Shown one piece after another: positions 51,768 through 60,081 of a DNA stretch of 64,000 nucleotides (positions within the stretch are counted from its first letter, which is position 1; each line of letters opens with the position of its first letter). The stretch comes from a virus. The DNA is taken from the IMG/VR virus record IMGVR_UViG_3300042923_000307, positions 1-64,000 of that record, one strand, 5' to 3'. Made by a program: the position numbers and the translations under genes. The notes below the pieces were generated by a model, which had not been told where the DNA came from, did no database searches, and saw only the letters and a program-made list of their open reading frames with translations.

Positions 51768-52196
51768 CTACACTTCTAACGATAAAGATATGGAATCACC
51801 TTTTAACGGGTAAAACATAATCTCTATAGCGATGTTATTTCTGTTGTTAATGGATATGCTCTTAAGCTCTATTGAATCTATGATGTCTTCCGACTTTAGA
51901 TTAGTATCCTCATTTTGAATTATAAAGAACTGCTTAGTAGCCTCCTTTACCTCATCCCTTATAAACAACTCAACTTCTGCTGTGTTGTACATATTCATCA
52001 GAGGTAGCTGGGCTAAATGTGTGCCGAACCAAGGACGAAGTGTATCTGTACCCTTTGTTGTTAACGCTATAACAGTGTATTTCTGCATAGAGCGTATAGG
52101 CCCTGCGGCCTTAAGATAAGGGTCAGTTTGATACGTAATTCTAACAGTGCCTAATCGGTAGCTTAGTAGTGGTTGCATTAGTACTCCTGTTTTCAT
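51768..52196 (-). CDS. gp25/W-like baseplate protein, 142 aa
   Basis: The size and the central block IALTTKGTDTLRPWFGTHLA match the gp25-like wedge family, where a conserved (T)xxGxRxxxPxFG motif is seen. The C-terminal part is beta-rich (IAIEIMFYPLKGDSISL). The start overlaps the previous stop (GCATGAAA region). Confidence 0.75.
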   Translation of the reverse strand: MKTGVLMQPLLSYRLGTVRITYQTDPYLKAAGPIRSMQKYTVIALTTKGTDTLRPWFGTHLAQLPLMNMYNTAEVELFIRDEVKEATKQFFIIQNEDTNLKSEDIIDSIELKSISINNRNNIAIEIMFYPLKGDSISLSLEV

Positions 52197-53677
52197 GCCT
52201 TACTCATAGCCTCCCCTTTAATCTCCGCTCTCTTTCTTAGTACTTCTGCCTGAGCTTCTGCTCTTTTAAGTTTATCGGCGTGCGTCTGTAGAAGCTGTGT
52301 AGCTGCGAGTTCAACGCCTTTCATATCATTTACGGACTTCTGAAGGGCAGACTTCTTATCAGCCCGTGACATCGACTTTAACATACCCTCCAGACCTGTG
52401 TAGTTTACACCTGCAATAACTTTACTAGGGTCAAGCACATTTATGGATGTTAGCGATACTGACTTAATCTGATTAGCTATACCTTGCATACTGGATACTA
52501 ATGCATTAGGACTTATAGGAAGTAGGTCAACCTTGCTGAGTATTTCCTGTAGACCTGAGTTTATACTAGGTACTTTAGTATCCTGAGCCCTACCTATTAA
52601 TGTGTTTGCCTGTGTTATAACTGAGGGTATTAGCGCTGAACTTACCGCTGTAGGGTCTATAGACTTTATAGGTCTGTACCCTGGTGGGAATATGGAGTAC
52701 TGCTTTAATGGGTCGTCTAAGCTTCCCATAGAACCAGTAGGTGTCAACCACAAAGCTGTAAACTCTACTATAGAGTTACCGTATGTACCTATGTGTACTT
52801 TGCCACCATCTACGTAGTCTATAGTTATTTTATGCCAAGACTGGTCTGTAAAAACATGCTCGGCTATTTTATCGCCAACCCTAACGTAGGCTTTACTTCC
52901 TGTCTTACCAGACTTAGCGCTTATTATTAATATGTATGACTTAGATGTATCCGTTATTGTTACGTCGGTAGACTGTGTATACGGTGCTACTCTACTATCA
53001 TCTACGGTTACGAACCTAAATACCTTTGAGGGGATATTTTCGATAGTCGTATCAATTATAGCGCTTACGTCGCCAACGCTCTTAGTGTCAGTCTGCTCTT
53101 CCCACTTAGATGCGTCGTACATATAAGGGTCAGCTACGAATACGTTGTCGTTGGGTTGCATAACCTTTGTAGGTGGGCCGTAAGCAGCGTTTACTATAGA
53201 CAGGGCAAGTGATTCGAGTTTAGTGTCATTAGCTAGATAGGCAGCATCGGAGCTATTTGTTATGTAACCTAAACCTATTACAATCTCGGTATACTGCGCT
53301 GATATGTTCTTGGTCTGTACTTTATAGCCTAGAGGGTATACAGGAGTTGCGCCCCACTTGGTTAACTCTGAGCTTACTGTAGCTGCTAATGCTGAGTACT
53401 TATCGCACTCAACTGTGTACCCCTTAGGCTCTGAGCTTATGTCCTCTAAGCACTTTATATGGAAAGTTACCGCAGGGGCCATGTAAGTTATAAACTTATC
53501 CAGCTCTATCTGAGTCTTTGCCTCTGATGTAGACCTAGTTAGTTGTACAGACTCACCCTTATCCTGTAAGTACTTACCCAAATAGGACGCAAATTTATAG
53601 TTTACGCCATAGTCACGCAAGCCGTTAGCCTCTATAACTCTTTGATTGCTTCCTCCCATTGGGTTAAGTACTATCAT
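52193..53677 (-). CDS. tail protein with degenerate Amidase_3 domain, 494 aa
   Basis: Residues 1-165 follow the Amidase_3 layout (ILNPMGGSNQRVIEANGLRD, LQDKGESVQLTRST, VTFHIK, IGLGYITNSSDAAYLAN), but the first His of PGHGG is lost (NPMGG), the second ligand Glu is Asp, and the catalytic Glu before GF is Gly. One His remains. It is therefore probably inactive and may bind wall glycans or be purely structural. A beta-sandwich region and a C-terminal helical, coiled-coil part follow (AQAEVLRKRAEIKGEAM). Confidence 0.75.
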   Translation of the reverse strand: MIVLNPMGGSNQRVIEANGLRDYGVNYKFASYLGKYLQDKGESVQLTRSTSEAKTQIELDKFITYMAPAVTFHIKCLEDISSEPKGYTVECDKYSALAATVSSELTKWGATPVYPLGYKVQTKNISAQYTEIVIGLGYITNSSDAAYLANDTKLESLALSIVNAAYGPPTKVMQPNDNVFVADPYMYDASKWEEQTDTKSVGDVSAIIDTTIENIPSKVFRFVTVDDSRVAPYTQSTDVTITDTSKSYILIISAKSGKTGSKAYVRVGDKIAEHVFTDQSWHKITIDYVDGGKVHIGTYGNSIVEFTALWLTPTGSMGSLDDPLKQYSIFPPGYRPIKSIDPTAVSSALIPSVITQANTLIGRAQDTKVPSINSGLQEILSKVDLLPISPNALVSSMQGIANQIKSVSLTSINVLDPSKVIAGVNYTGLEGMLKSMSRADKKSALQKSVNDMKGVELAATQLLQTHADKLKRAEAQAEVLRKRAEIKGEAMSKA

Positions 53678-53683
53678 CGTTAA

Positions 53684-54487
53684 CTACTCCTCTCTTTGTA
53701 GAACATGAAGGGCCTGTTGCACCTTATCTATCGCATTGTTTTTTACCTTGTTGAACTGGTATGGTGTCATACTTAAGTCCCTCATTATCTGCTGTGCCGA
53801 CATCTCGGGTTTATTGTGCGGACCGCGAGGCCCTAATGTATGGTCAACTATGTGTTTCTCATGGTCAGTCATAGAATGGTAAGCGTTTCTAAACGCGGAG
53901 CCAGCTATGTCAGAGTCAACAACTCCAGGGTCATAAACCTGTTTGCTTTCTACTAGCTCCTTGTGGAAACGTTTAGCAGCGTTCTCGACATCATCGACAC
54001 CCCAACCAAGATACTCAGCTATTTCTAGCGATGTAGGCTTTCTACCAAATACCTCTGTAAGATAACTTTCAGCTTCTGTGTGCTTAGCATACTTTAGAGC
54101 TATGTTCTCTGGGAGTCTAATGGCTTGTTGATTCTGAATGTTTAACCTACTAAGCTTTTTGAAGTTATTCATTACATGCGTACTTAGCTTAGCCCCTGCG
54201 TTAGGGTCATAGGTATCAAAAGCTTTTAAAGTCATCTGCTTTAACTGTGCCTCTACTACGCTTTTAGCGTTTACGTTACTGTGAGTAGAAGCATGCCCAG
54301 CTATCATACCCTCAAATCGATGTAGTAAGTCCCACGTAGCCTGCTTGTTACCCGTTTTATGCTGATGCCACAGTGCCATATCTTTATCTTCGTACTCATT
54401 CTTAGGCTTAAGTTTACGCTGCATCTGACGTTTAGCCTGTTCCATTTGTTCTTTTAGATTATTTAAAATTGGTCGGTTGTTTAACAT
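53684..54487 (-). CDS. phage RNA polymerase sigma factor, 267 aa
   Basis: Sigma-70 family regions are recognisable: region 2 (TWDLLHRFEGMIAGHAST, KAFDTYDPNAGAKLSTHVMN), region 3 with IRLPENIALKYAKHTEAES and GRKPTSLEIAEYLG, and region 4 (SMTDHEKHIVDHTLG, then MSAQQIMRDLSMTPYQFNKV). It is the first gene of the baseplate operon behind a class B promoter and is a likely partner of the phage RNA polymerase, or it redirects the host enzyme. The pairing is inferred. Confidence 0.87.
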   Translation of the reverse strand: MLNNRPILNNLKEQMEQAKRQMQRKLKPKNEYEDKDMALWHQHKTGNKQATWDLLHRFEGMIAGHASTHSNVNAKSVVEAQLKQMTLKAFDTYDPNAGAKLSTHVMNNFKKLSRLNIQNQQAIRLPENIALKYAKHTEAESYLTEVFGRKPTSLEIAEYLGWGVDDVENAAKRFHKELVESKQVYDPGVVDSDIAGSAFRNAYHSMTDHEKHIVDHTLGPRGPHNKPEMSAQQIMRDLSMTPYQFNKVKNNAIDKVQQALHVLQREE

Positions 54488-54519
54488 TGTATTTACACCA
54501 CCATATAATTCTCTGTTAC

Positions 54520-54559
54520 TGAATATTATACCTTAAAATTGGTATAAGTATATTGTAGA
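54520..54559 (+). promoter_or_regulatory. class A promoter
   Basis: TGGTATAAG at 54540-54548, then TATATTGTAGAAG. The region is shared with the class B promoter on the other strand, so use of one may affect the other. Confidence 0.75.
54522..54534 (-). promoter_or_regulatory. class B promoter (sigma-baseplate operon)
   Basis: AAGGTATAATATT on the minus strand, about 35 bases before the sigma gene. It overlaps the upstream box of the class A promoter facing the other way. Confidence 0.68.
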
Positions 54560-54594
54560 AGAGTTTTATTTTTAATTTTAGCAAGGAGGTTGTC

Positions 54595-54795
54595 ATGAAA
54601 TACTTTGATTTGTTTTGCAAATGGTTTGCTAGGGCTTATTTTTTATTTATGTTCATAAGCTTACTTATGGTACCCATAACAGTTAACACAGCTCAGATGC
54701 TCCATGAGCTACCGTGGATATCGACAGTGCTTGCGTTAATATGCGCACTAATAGCTACGGTAATTGAAGGCACAGAAGGGGAGCGAACAATATGA
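54595..54795 (+). CDS. two-helix membrane protein, 66 aa
   Basis: CAAGGAGG precedes the ATG. Two membrane segments (YFLFMFISLLMVPITVN and WISTVLALICALIATVI) are separated by a short loop. It heads the nucleotide-metabolism operon. Stop and next start overlap. Confidence 0.75.
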   Translation: MKYFDLFCKWFARAYFLFMFISLLMVPITVNTAQMLHELPWISTVLALICALIATVIEGTEGERTI

Positions 54796-55031
54796 GATTT
54801 GTAAAACCTAGAAAACCTAGAGGTAAAAAAATGGACGGTACCCACGCGTTAGACATGTGTTCATGCTTTGCGTTTCACTGTGACCCTAGTACAATGTCTA
54901 GAGCATTTGAAGCTAAAATACGGAGAAGAAGGTCTGCAGGCTTATGCCCATGTTGCGGCGCACAACCCTGTATATGCAAATCAAGTAGACTATTAAAAGT
55001 TCCAAAAATGGTTATAGGGGGTAAGGTATGA
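54792..55031 (+). CDS. small zinc-binding-like protein, 79 aa
   Basis: The start overlaps the previous gene. It is basic with many Cys and His (MCSCFAFHCD and GLCPCCGAQPCICKS), likely two zinc sites. ATGA overlap couples it to the dCMP deaminase. Confidence 0.75.
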   Translation: MRFVKPRKPRGKKMDGTHALDMCSCFAFHCDPSTMSRAFEAKIRRRRSAGLCPCCGAQPCICKSSRLLKVPKMVIGGKV

Positions 55032-55519
55032 GTGATGTAGCAGCAAAAGACAGAGCACCAGAACAGTTACTGTGGGTGGACGATAAGTGGCACAACTATT
55101 TTTATAGGCTAACTTTAGAGGCGGCATCCATGTCCTCATGCTTGCGTAGAAAGATTGGATGTGTTATAGTTAAACATAACAGGATACTAAGCACAGGGTA
55201 CAATGGTGCACCGTCTAAAGTACCACACTGTGAGGTATGTCCTAGAGCCAACCTTCCATCAGGTGCAAACTTAGAAAAATGTGTAGCTGTACACGCAGAG
55301 CAGAATGCCATGGGATGGGCAACTAGACAAGGTATCGCTTTAGACGGTGCGACAGCTTACGTAACTGTTCAGCCTTGTAGTAGCTGCATGAAGTCCCTAA
55401 TAACTGCAGGAATAGTCAGAGTTATATACATGGGTGGCTACCCAGACGATATGACACTATACCTAGCAGAGCAAGCAGGTGTGGAGATGATTAAATTAGA
55501 AAGGATTGATGGACAGTGA
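55028..55519 (+). CDS. dCMP deaminase, 163 aa
   Basis: The zinc deaminase motifs are CVAVHAEQNAM (HAE) and TVQPCSSCMKSL (PCxxC), with an extra zinc-binding His and Cys stretch (GAPSKVPHCEVCPRA) typical of dCMP deaminases. It makes dUMP for thymidylate synthesis. Length is as expected. No thymidylate synthase is in the window. ATG overlaps the previous stop. Confidence 0.94.
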   Translation: MSDVAAKDRAPEQLLWVDDKWHNYFYRLTLEAASMSSCLRRKIGCVIVKHNRILSTGYNGAPSKVPHCEVCPRANLPSGANLEKCVAVHAEQNAMGWATRQGIALDGATAYVTVQPCSSCMKSLITAGIVRVIYMGGYPDDMTLYLAEQAGVEMIKLERIDGQ

Positions 55520-55689
55520 ATTGGTATGAATTTAAGAAAACGATACTGAGCCCAGAGGAAATAGCTGAAGGTGAGAGGGCGGCAACGGTAATGTCAAAAA
55601 TACTACTAACTAAAGGTAGTCGTAGGCGCAACGCACAGAGAGCGTCAGATATGCTTTTAGTAGGAAGAGTGCTTAGGGAGGGTGTTTAA
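55516..55689 (+). CDS. small hypothetical protein, 57 aa
   Basis: GTG 55516 overlaps the deaminase stop (GTGA). The product (NWYEFKKTILSPEEIAEGE) is soluble and basic at the C-terminal side (TKGSRRRNAQRAS). The next ATG overlaps its stop (TAATG). Not recognised. Confidence 0.65.
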   Translation: MNWYEFKKTILSPEEIAEGERAATVMSKILLTKGSRRRNAQRASDMLLVGRVLREGV

Positions 55690-55928
55690 TGTATAAAGGT
55701 ATATTGTATAAAGGTTCTATTTACTCGGGCGTAGTACTTAGTGACGCTGGTGTTCCCGTATGTAGCTCTTGTAAAGATAAAGAGTCTACAGCAACACGGA
55801 CTATGCACCTTGAGGGTACGGACTGGTACAGCAATGGTTATCAATGTGACTGCGGGAACAGTATCAGTGTAAGCTCTAAACGTAAAGGGTCGTACACAGA
55901 AGAGGACATAAAGGAGGAAAAGTCATGA
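55689..55928 (+). CDS. small zinc-ribbon-like protein, 79 aa
   Basis: Two CxxC/CxC pairs (VCSSCKD near residue 23 and CDCGN near 58) with a beta-rich region between suggest one zinc ribbon. Overlaps the P-loop kinase gene by ATGA. Confidence 0.72.
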   Translation: MYKGILYKGSIYSGVVLSDAGVPVCSSCKDKESTATRTMHLEGTDWYSNGYQCDCGNSISVSSKRKGSYTEEDIKEEKS

Positions 55929-56374
55929 GTAAGTTAGGAGTAATGGTAGGCTTGCCACGCAGCGGCAAGTCGACTAAGTGTATGGCTTTAATGGAACAAG
56001 GCCATGTAATCATAAACCCTGACAGAATGCGCTTGGCTTTACATGGTCAGGCGTATCAACCGTTGGCGGAGCAGCTAGTATGGGCTATAGCTGACTTAAT
56101 GGTACGCACTCTACTTATGCAGGGGCATAATGTTATAGTGGACGCTACGAACATAACACGATACGCTCGCGGTGTTTGGGCAAAGGTTGCTAAGGCTCAC
56201 GGTATAGAGCTAGATATATATTGGGTAACTACCCCTTACGAAGTATGCTTGGAGCGCAACAAAACGTGCTTAACAGGGCGTGTAGATGAAGCGGTAATAA
56301 CCCGTATGCATAGTGGGTTCCAAGAGCCTAACGGCAGTGAGGGAGTAATCCATGCATTTAGGGAGGGCGACTGA
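55925..56374 (+). CDS. P-loop kinase, polynucleotide-kinase-like, 149 aa
   Basis: GLPRSGKST (residues 9-17) is the P-loop; NPDRMRLALHG, VIVDATNITRYARG and a lid (CLTGRVDEAVITRMHSGFQ) follow the AAA_33/PNK-kinase layout. It phosphorylates a nucleic-acid end or a small nucleoside-like substrate; which one is not clear. A nucleotidyltransferase and a phosphoesterase elsewhere in the window could act with it in RNA repair. Confidence 0.85.
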   Translation: MSKLGVMVGLPRSGKSTKCMALMEQGHVIINPDRMRLALHGQAYQPLAEQLVWAIADLMVRTLLMQGHNVIVDATNITRYARGVWAKVAKAHGIELDIYWVTTPYEVCLERNKTCLTGRVDEAVITRMHSGFQEPNGSEGVIHAFREGD

Positions 56375-56376
56375 GT

Positions 56377-56649
56377 ATGGATAGTATTATGCGTATCCCA
56401 TGGAAAATAGAGCAGCATGTGGGTAACCAGGTAATAGTTTCCTACGTAATTAACGGAGTAGACTTGAAAGCGACCTTGACTATTCCAGGGGCAGATGATA
56501 AAATAACAGAAGAGATAGTGCTAATAGCTATTGAAAATCAGATAAGAACGGAGGCTCGTAAGCGTAGATTTGTGGGTCTTTCTGGGGAGTTAATATTAGC
56601 TGCTAATGGAGGTGAAGTTAGTGACACTGGGGAACAAAATCCAGCCTAG
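56377..56649 (+). CDS. small hypothetical protein, 90 aa
   Basis: GGGAGGGCGACTGAGT precedes the ATG. Soluble, helical C part (IENQIRTEARKRRFVGLSG). Overlaps the next gene. Not recognised. Confidence 0.68.
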   Translation: MDSIMRIPWKIEQHVGNQVIVSYVINGVDLKATLTIPGADDKITEEIVLIAIENQIRTEARKRRFVGLSGELILAANGGEVSDTGEQNPA

Positions 56650-56836
56650 AGATTCTATTGCAACATTTGTAAATGTTACAGAAGAGGAAAAGAATTTAGA
56701 AGTTGATACATTCGTAGCTGGTCTAGCTACAAAAAAGTACCACCACATTAGAACTGAGAGCATGGCTATGCCTTCAAACCAATCAGGCGCAGTCATCGTA
56801 ACTCACGTATACTACAGGGAGGTTTTACCAATATGA
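56621..56836 (+). CDS. small hypothetical protein, 71 aa
   Basis: GTG 56621 follows GGAGGTGAAG; the ATG at 56606 is upstream of that site. The frame overlaps the preceding gene by 29 bases. Soluble, (ATFVNVTEEEKNLEVDTFVA). Not recognised. Confidence 0.65.
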   Translation: MTLGNKIQPRDSIATFVNVTEEEKNLEVDTFVAGLATKKYHHIRTESMAMPSNQSGAVIVTHVYYREVLPI

Positions 56837-57135
56837 GTAGGTTTTGGTCATCTTTTAGGCAGCTATTCGGAGTAATATTTGCTGTCGCTTTTGTTTTGTA
56901 TCCGTTCACTACGGCGTTTAATATTTATAGCCGCTACCCAAATGTAGATTGGGTTATGCTGGCTCTTGACGTATACTTTTGGTTAGCTATGTCAGTAGTA
57001 ATTGGGATAGAGATAGGCGTAGACGTAGTACTTAGGCTAACAACGGATAAATATGGTAAGGACTTCTATAGGAAGGTACACTTAAGTGTTTTAGTTTGTA
57101 TAGCATTAGAAATACTATGGTACATTATTAGGTAG
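56833..57135 (+). CDS. three-helix membrane protein, 100 aa
   Basis: The start overlaps the previous stop. Membrane segments are FRQLFGVIFAVAFVLYPFTT, VMLALDVYFWLAMSVVIGI and LSVLVCIALEILWYII. A small integral membrane protein of unknown role. Confidence 0.75.
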   Translation: MSRFWSSFRQLFGVIFAVAFVLYPFTTAFNIYSRYPNVDWVMLALDVYFWLAMSVVIGIEIGVDVVLRLTTDKYGKDFYRKVHLSVLVCIALEILWYIIR

Positions 57136-57151
57136 AGAGGGGTAGGTAAAT

Positions 57152-57838
57152 TTGTTTACTTGGATATCAAAATTATTTAAGGGTCTAAAGAATTGGCTGT
57201 TAGGCACAGATGAGGTGCAATTCGAACGTATATCATATGACAACAGAGGAAAGGCAGAGGCGTGTGCTGAATGCGCCCCAGAGATAAAATCCGTGTGTAC
57301 GGGTAAGTCTGACCTACACGCAGCCCGTATTTTAACGGCGTCTTATAGTAACCCAGCAATAAACGCTATCACTGTACGCGATGCAGAGGCTACTAATAGA
57401 GAATGGCAACGACAGCGTAATGCGGACGCGTTAGATGCGGCAACTATTAATGATATGAGGGTCAAAGCCCTAAGAGCACGAGCTGCACACCATAAGGCGG
57501 TATCCTCGCTGCGTACGCCACCTACAAAGGAGCCCCTACGTACAAGTATAAATACTGCTAGACGTTCTGCCTCAGTTAGCCATTCCGACAACAACAACTA
57601 CCACACCGATTCGGATTTTCTTACAGGTATTATCGTGGGTGCTACGGTAGTACACGGCGTAAACTTTGAATCCAACGAACAATATGGTGGAGGTTCTTGT
57701 TTAGGTGGTGGCTCTAGTAGGAGCTGGGAGGATACTCCCTCAACGTACGAGCCAACTCCAACTACATATGATTCTACCCCATCGTTTACAGATACAAGCA
57801 GCAGTTTCACAGATAGTGGGTCTTTCGGTTGTGACTAG
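57152..57838 (+). CDS. hypothetical protein with Ser/Gly/Thr-rich tail, 228 aa
   Basis: TTG 57152 follows GAGGGGTAGG. The first half is helical and basic (RVKALRARAAHHKAVSSL-like); a short hydrophobic segment (DFLTGIIVGATVVHGV) is followed by a disordered Gly/Ser/Thr/Pro-rich tail ending DSGSFGCD. Such tails are common in phage early proteins of unknown role. Confidence 0.68.
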   Translation: MFTWISKLFKGLKNWLLGTDEVQFERISYDNRGKAEACAECAPEIKSVCTGKSDLHAARILTASYSNPAINAITVRDAEATNREWQRQRNADALDAATINDMRVKALRARAAHHKAVSSLRTPPTKEPLRTSINTARRSASVSHSDNNNYHTDSDFLTGIIVGATVVHGVNFESNEQYGGGSCLGGGSSRSWEDTPSTYEPTPTTYDSTPSFTDTSSSFTDSGSFGCD

Positions 57839-57856
57839 GAGCCATAAGGCTCCTTT
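57838..57856 (+). terminator. intrinsic terminator
   Basis: GGAGCC, ATAA, GGCTCC then TTTA. It follows the stop codon directly. Confidence 0.72.
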
Positions 57857-57886
57857 ATTTTTTGTATAAATAACGGAGGTGTAATA

Positions 57887-58336
57887 ATGGATGAAGTACA
57901 AGAGTATGAGTTCAGAATGCCTATTGGAGACTGGTCGGGTGATGGTCACAGCGTCTGCGACTATTACAGTGCGTACTCAAATCAGCCAGTTGAACAAGTA
58001 CGCGAAGTTCACTTTAAAGCCAAAGAGGTAACAGGTGTAGACATAGAAGAAATATGTAATGAGTACGAAGAATCAATAATAGAACAGGACATCGTTGATA
58101 AGCTTAAAGGTTTAGGCTTCAAGTTTGAAGACTACTTCAGCGAGGTAGATGACGACGAACTACACGCGGACTCCTGGCTAATGGTAAACATATGGGTGTT
58201 CCTGTTAATGAAAACAGACAATACGTTAAAGATTACGATACAAAAAGAAAACAGTATACTTATGCTTCCTTTTTACGGATATGATGAGCATAAACGCCAT
58301 ATGAGTTTCGTAGGTTATGGGGTACTAGGCAATTAA
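57887..58336 (+). CDS. acidic hypothetical protein, 149 aa
   Basis: ACGGAGGTG precedes the ATG. The protein is acidic and soluble (IEEICNEYEESIIEQDIVDK, DYFSEVDDDELHADSWLMVN). Not recognised. Last plus-strand gene before the tail operon. Confidence 0.72.
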   Translation: MDEVQEYEFRMPIGDWSGDGHSVCDYYSAYSNQPVEQVREVHFKAKEVTGVDIEEICNEYEESIIEQDIVDKLKGLGFKFEDYFSEVDDDELHADSWLMVNIWVFLLMKTDNTLKITIQKENSILMLPFYGYDEHKRHMSFVGYGVLGN

Positions 58337-58346
58337 AAATAAGAAA

Positions 58347-58373
58347 GGGAGGCATATAGCCTCTCCTTTTTTT
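58347..58373. terminator. terminator between converging units
   Basis: GAGGC, ATATA, GCCTC then TCC and seven T; A-rich bases on the left side would also serve the minus strand weakly. Confidence 0.8.
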
Positions 58374-60069
58374 AGCGTACATCTGCCTCGTTGAAAGCAA
58401 AGCCGTCCATTATATTACGGGTGTAACCCTTTATCTTTTCCTGTACAGCAGTATCGAAGAAGTCTGCACCTTCTGCGTTCTTAAACCAACGTAGGTTCCT
58501 GTCCTCTACTACGGTAGCACCGTCACACACCATACTTAAGTGCTCCTCCATAGTAGTTATAGGACGCCAAACTTTTTTTAGCATAGAACTCACAGAGTCA
58601 TCGCTTGTTGCGTATGCGGTACGGCAAGCCTGTGCGCCTGACTCATCTATACGACTAACCGCATCACCAAGCATAGCTTTATACGTTGCACTTATGTCAC
58701 TCACGTACTCATTCTCTATAATTGGGAAGGCAGGCGGTCTAGGTTCTGTGCCTATATGTGTACCTGTAAAGCCTACATGTGTCGACCAAGAGCGCTCAGT
58801 TATTTGATGTGTAACGTCTGTTACGTAACCATACACATTTAGAGAAGATGTATCTGAACCCTCTATACTTAAGAACGGAAACCCTGGAACCATGTACGGG
58901 TTGAAGTACGTCTGCATACTGCCATTTCTATTCTCGTACCTATTGCGAAGAAGTGTGTACGACGCTAACTCACTAAGTGTCTGTCCTATACCCTCTGGAT
59001 TAGTATTAGAAGTTAGTATAGTTGACTGTACTGTCTTGCCAGCGGCTGTTGTAGTTGTAGGCTTCTGGTCTGATACTAAAAATAAGTATAAGTCTTCGCC
59101 TTGATTACTACGCAGTATACGTACACCGTTCTTCTTCTCAAACGACGATAGGTTACGCATAGGGTATCTTTTGTTCTCCATAGTACCAAGACCAACTACC
59201 TTCTGTGTCCCATCGTCATTATTGTCTATAAACGCCATAGTTACTAATTGCGACAACGTACCCCCACTCATACCAAATATGTTTGTAACAGGGTCAGATA
59301 TCATTAGTATACGCGTCGGTTCTTGCTTAGGGTTACGGGAGAATCCGAGAGACATCTTCATCGATGGGTACACCATATTACAAGATGGGGGGTCTATGAA
59401 CATAGTTTCAGGTTTAATAACCATTACTTTGTTGTTAGGCAGCGTCGGTATGTAGTACATGTTATGGTAGAACTTGTGCATAAAGTTAGCTAAGTACGAA
59501 TGTAGAGTATACTCCATACCCTGCTCAAAACCCTCTACCATCTGCTTAGTAAACGCCAGGCTCTGTGCAAACTTGGCAAACTTAAGTATACCACGTGGGT
59601 CCTTACTAGACGAACTACCGCTAGTTGAACCAGAAACATTCATGCTTACTTTGCCATCACTGATACTCTGGGCGTTGTTGAGTACTTCGGTCTTATACGC
59701 ACTCCATTGTTCCTCGTTATCCCCGTTGGCGTAACCACCGTACTGCTTTAAAGCGGCCTCAATACTCCCACCGTTAGCTTTAGCCTGCTCTGATAGATAA
59801 TACGTACCAAAGCGTATGTTAAGTTCAGGGTCAAAGGGGCTACCATTAACCCCTATACGTTCTGCCAAGCTATTCCATGTAGGCTCTATTATCTGCATTA
59901 GACCCATGGCGTTAGGAGCGGCCCCTGTGTTAGGGTTACCGCTACTTTCTGTATTTATTACTGAGAGTATGACGTTTTTGTCTACACCGTACATATCACC
60001 GTACTTCTCAGCTAAAGGTTTCCATTGGTATATAGCCTGTGCTATATCTGTTCTAACATTTACAGCCAT
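58372..60069 (-). CDS. tail lysin with lytic transglycosylase domain, 565 aa
   Basis: Residues 10-130 are an SLT domain: VILSVINTESSGNPNTGAAP with the catalytic Glu, AMGLMQIIEPTWNSLAERI, then NIRFGTYYLSEQ and ALKQYGGYANG. It cuts glycan strands during DNA entry. A large beta-rich structural part follows (MVYPSMKMSLGFSRNPKQEP), as in proteins of the tail hub or tube end. GGAGT precedes the ATG. It lies after the M15 peptidase protein. Confidence 0.87.
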   Translation of the reverse strand: MAVNVRTDIAQAIYQWKPLAEKYGDMYGVDKNVILSVINTESSGNPNTGAAPNAMGLMQIIEPTWNSLAERIGVNGSPFDPELNIRFGTYYLSEQAKANGGSIEAALKQYGGYANGDNEEQWSAYKTEVLNNAQSISDGKVSMNVSGSTSGSSSSKDPRGILKFAKFAQSLAFTKQMVEGFEQGMEYTLHSYLANFMHKFYHNMYYIPTLPNNKVMVIKPETMFIDPPSCNMVYPSMKMSLGFSRNPKQEPTRILMISDPVTNIFGMSGGTLSQLVTMAFIDNNDDGTQKVVGLGTMENKRYPMRNLSSFEKKNGVRILRSNQGEDLYLFLVSDQKPTTTTAAGKTVQSTILTSNTNPEGIGQTLSELASYTLLRNRYENRNGSMQTYFNPYMVPGFPFLSIEGSDTSSLNVYGYVTDVTHQITERSWSTHVGFTGTHIGTEPRPPAFPIIENEYVSDISATYKAMLGDAVSRIDESGAQACRTAYATSDDSVSSMLKKVWRPITTMEEHLSMVCDGATVVEDRNLRWFKNAEGADFFDTAVQEKIKGYTRNIMDGFAFNEADVR

Positions 60070-60081
60070 GTTAATACTCCT

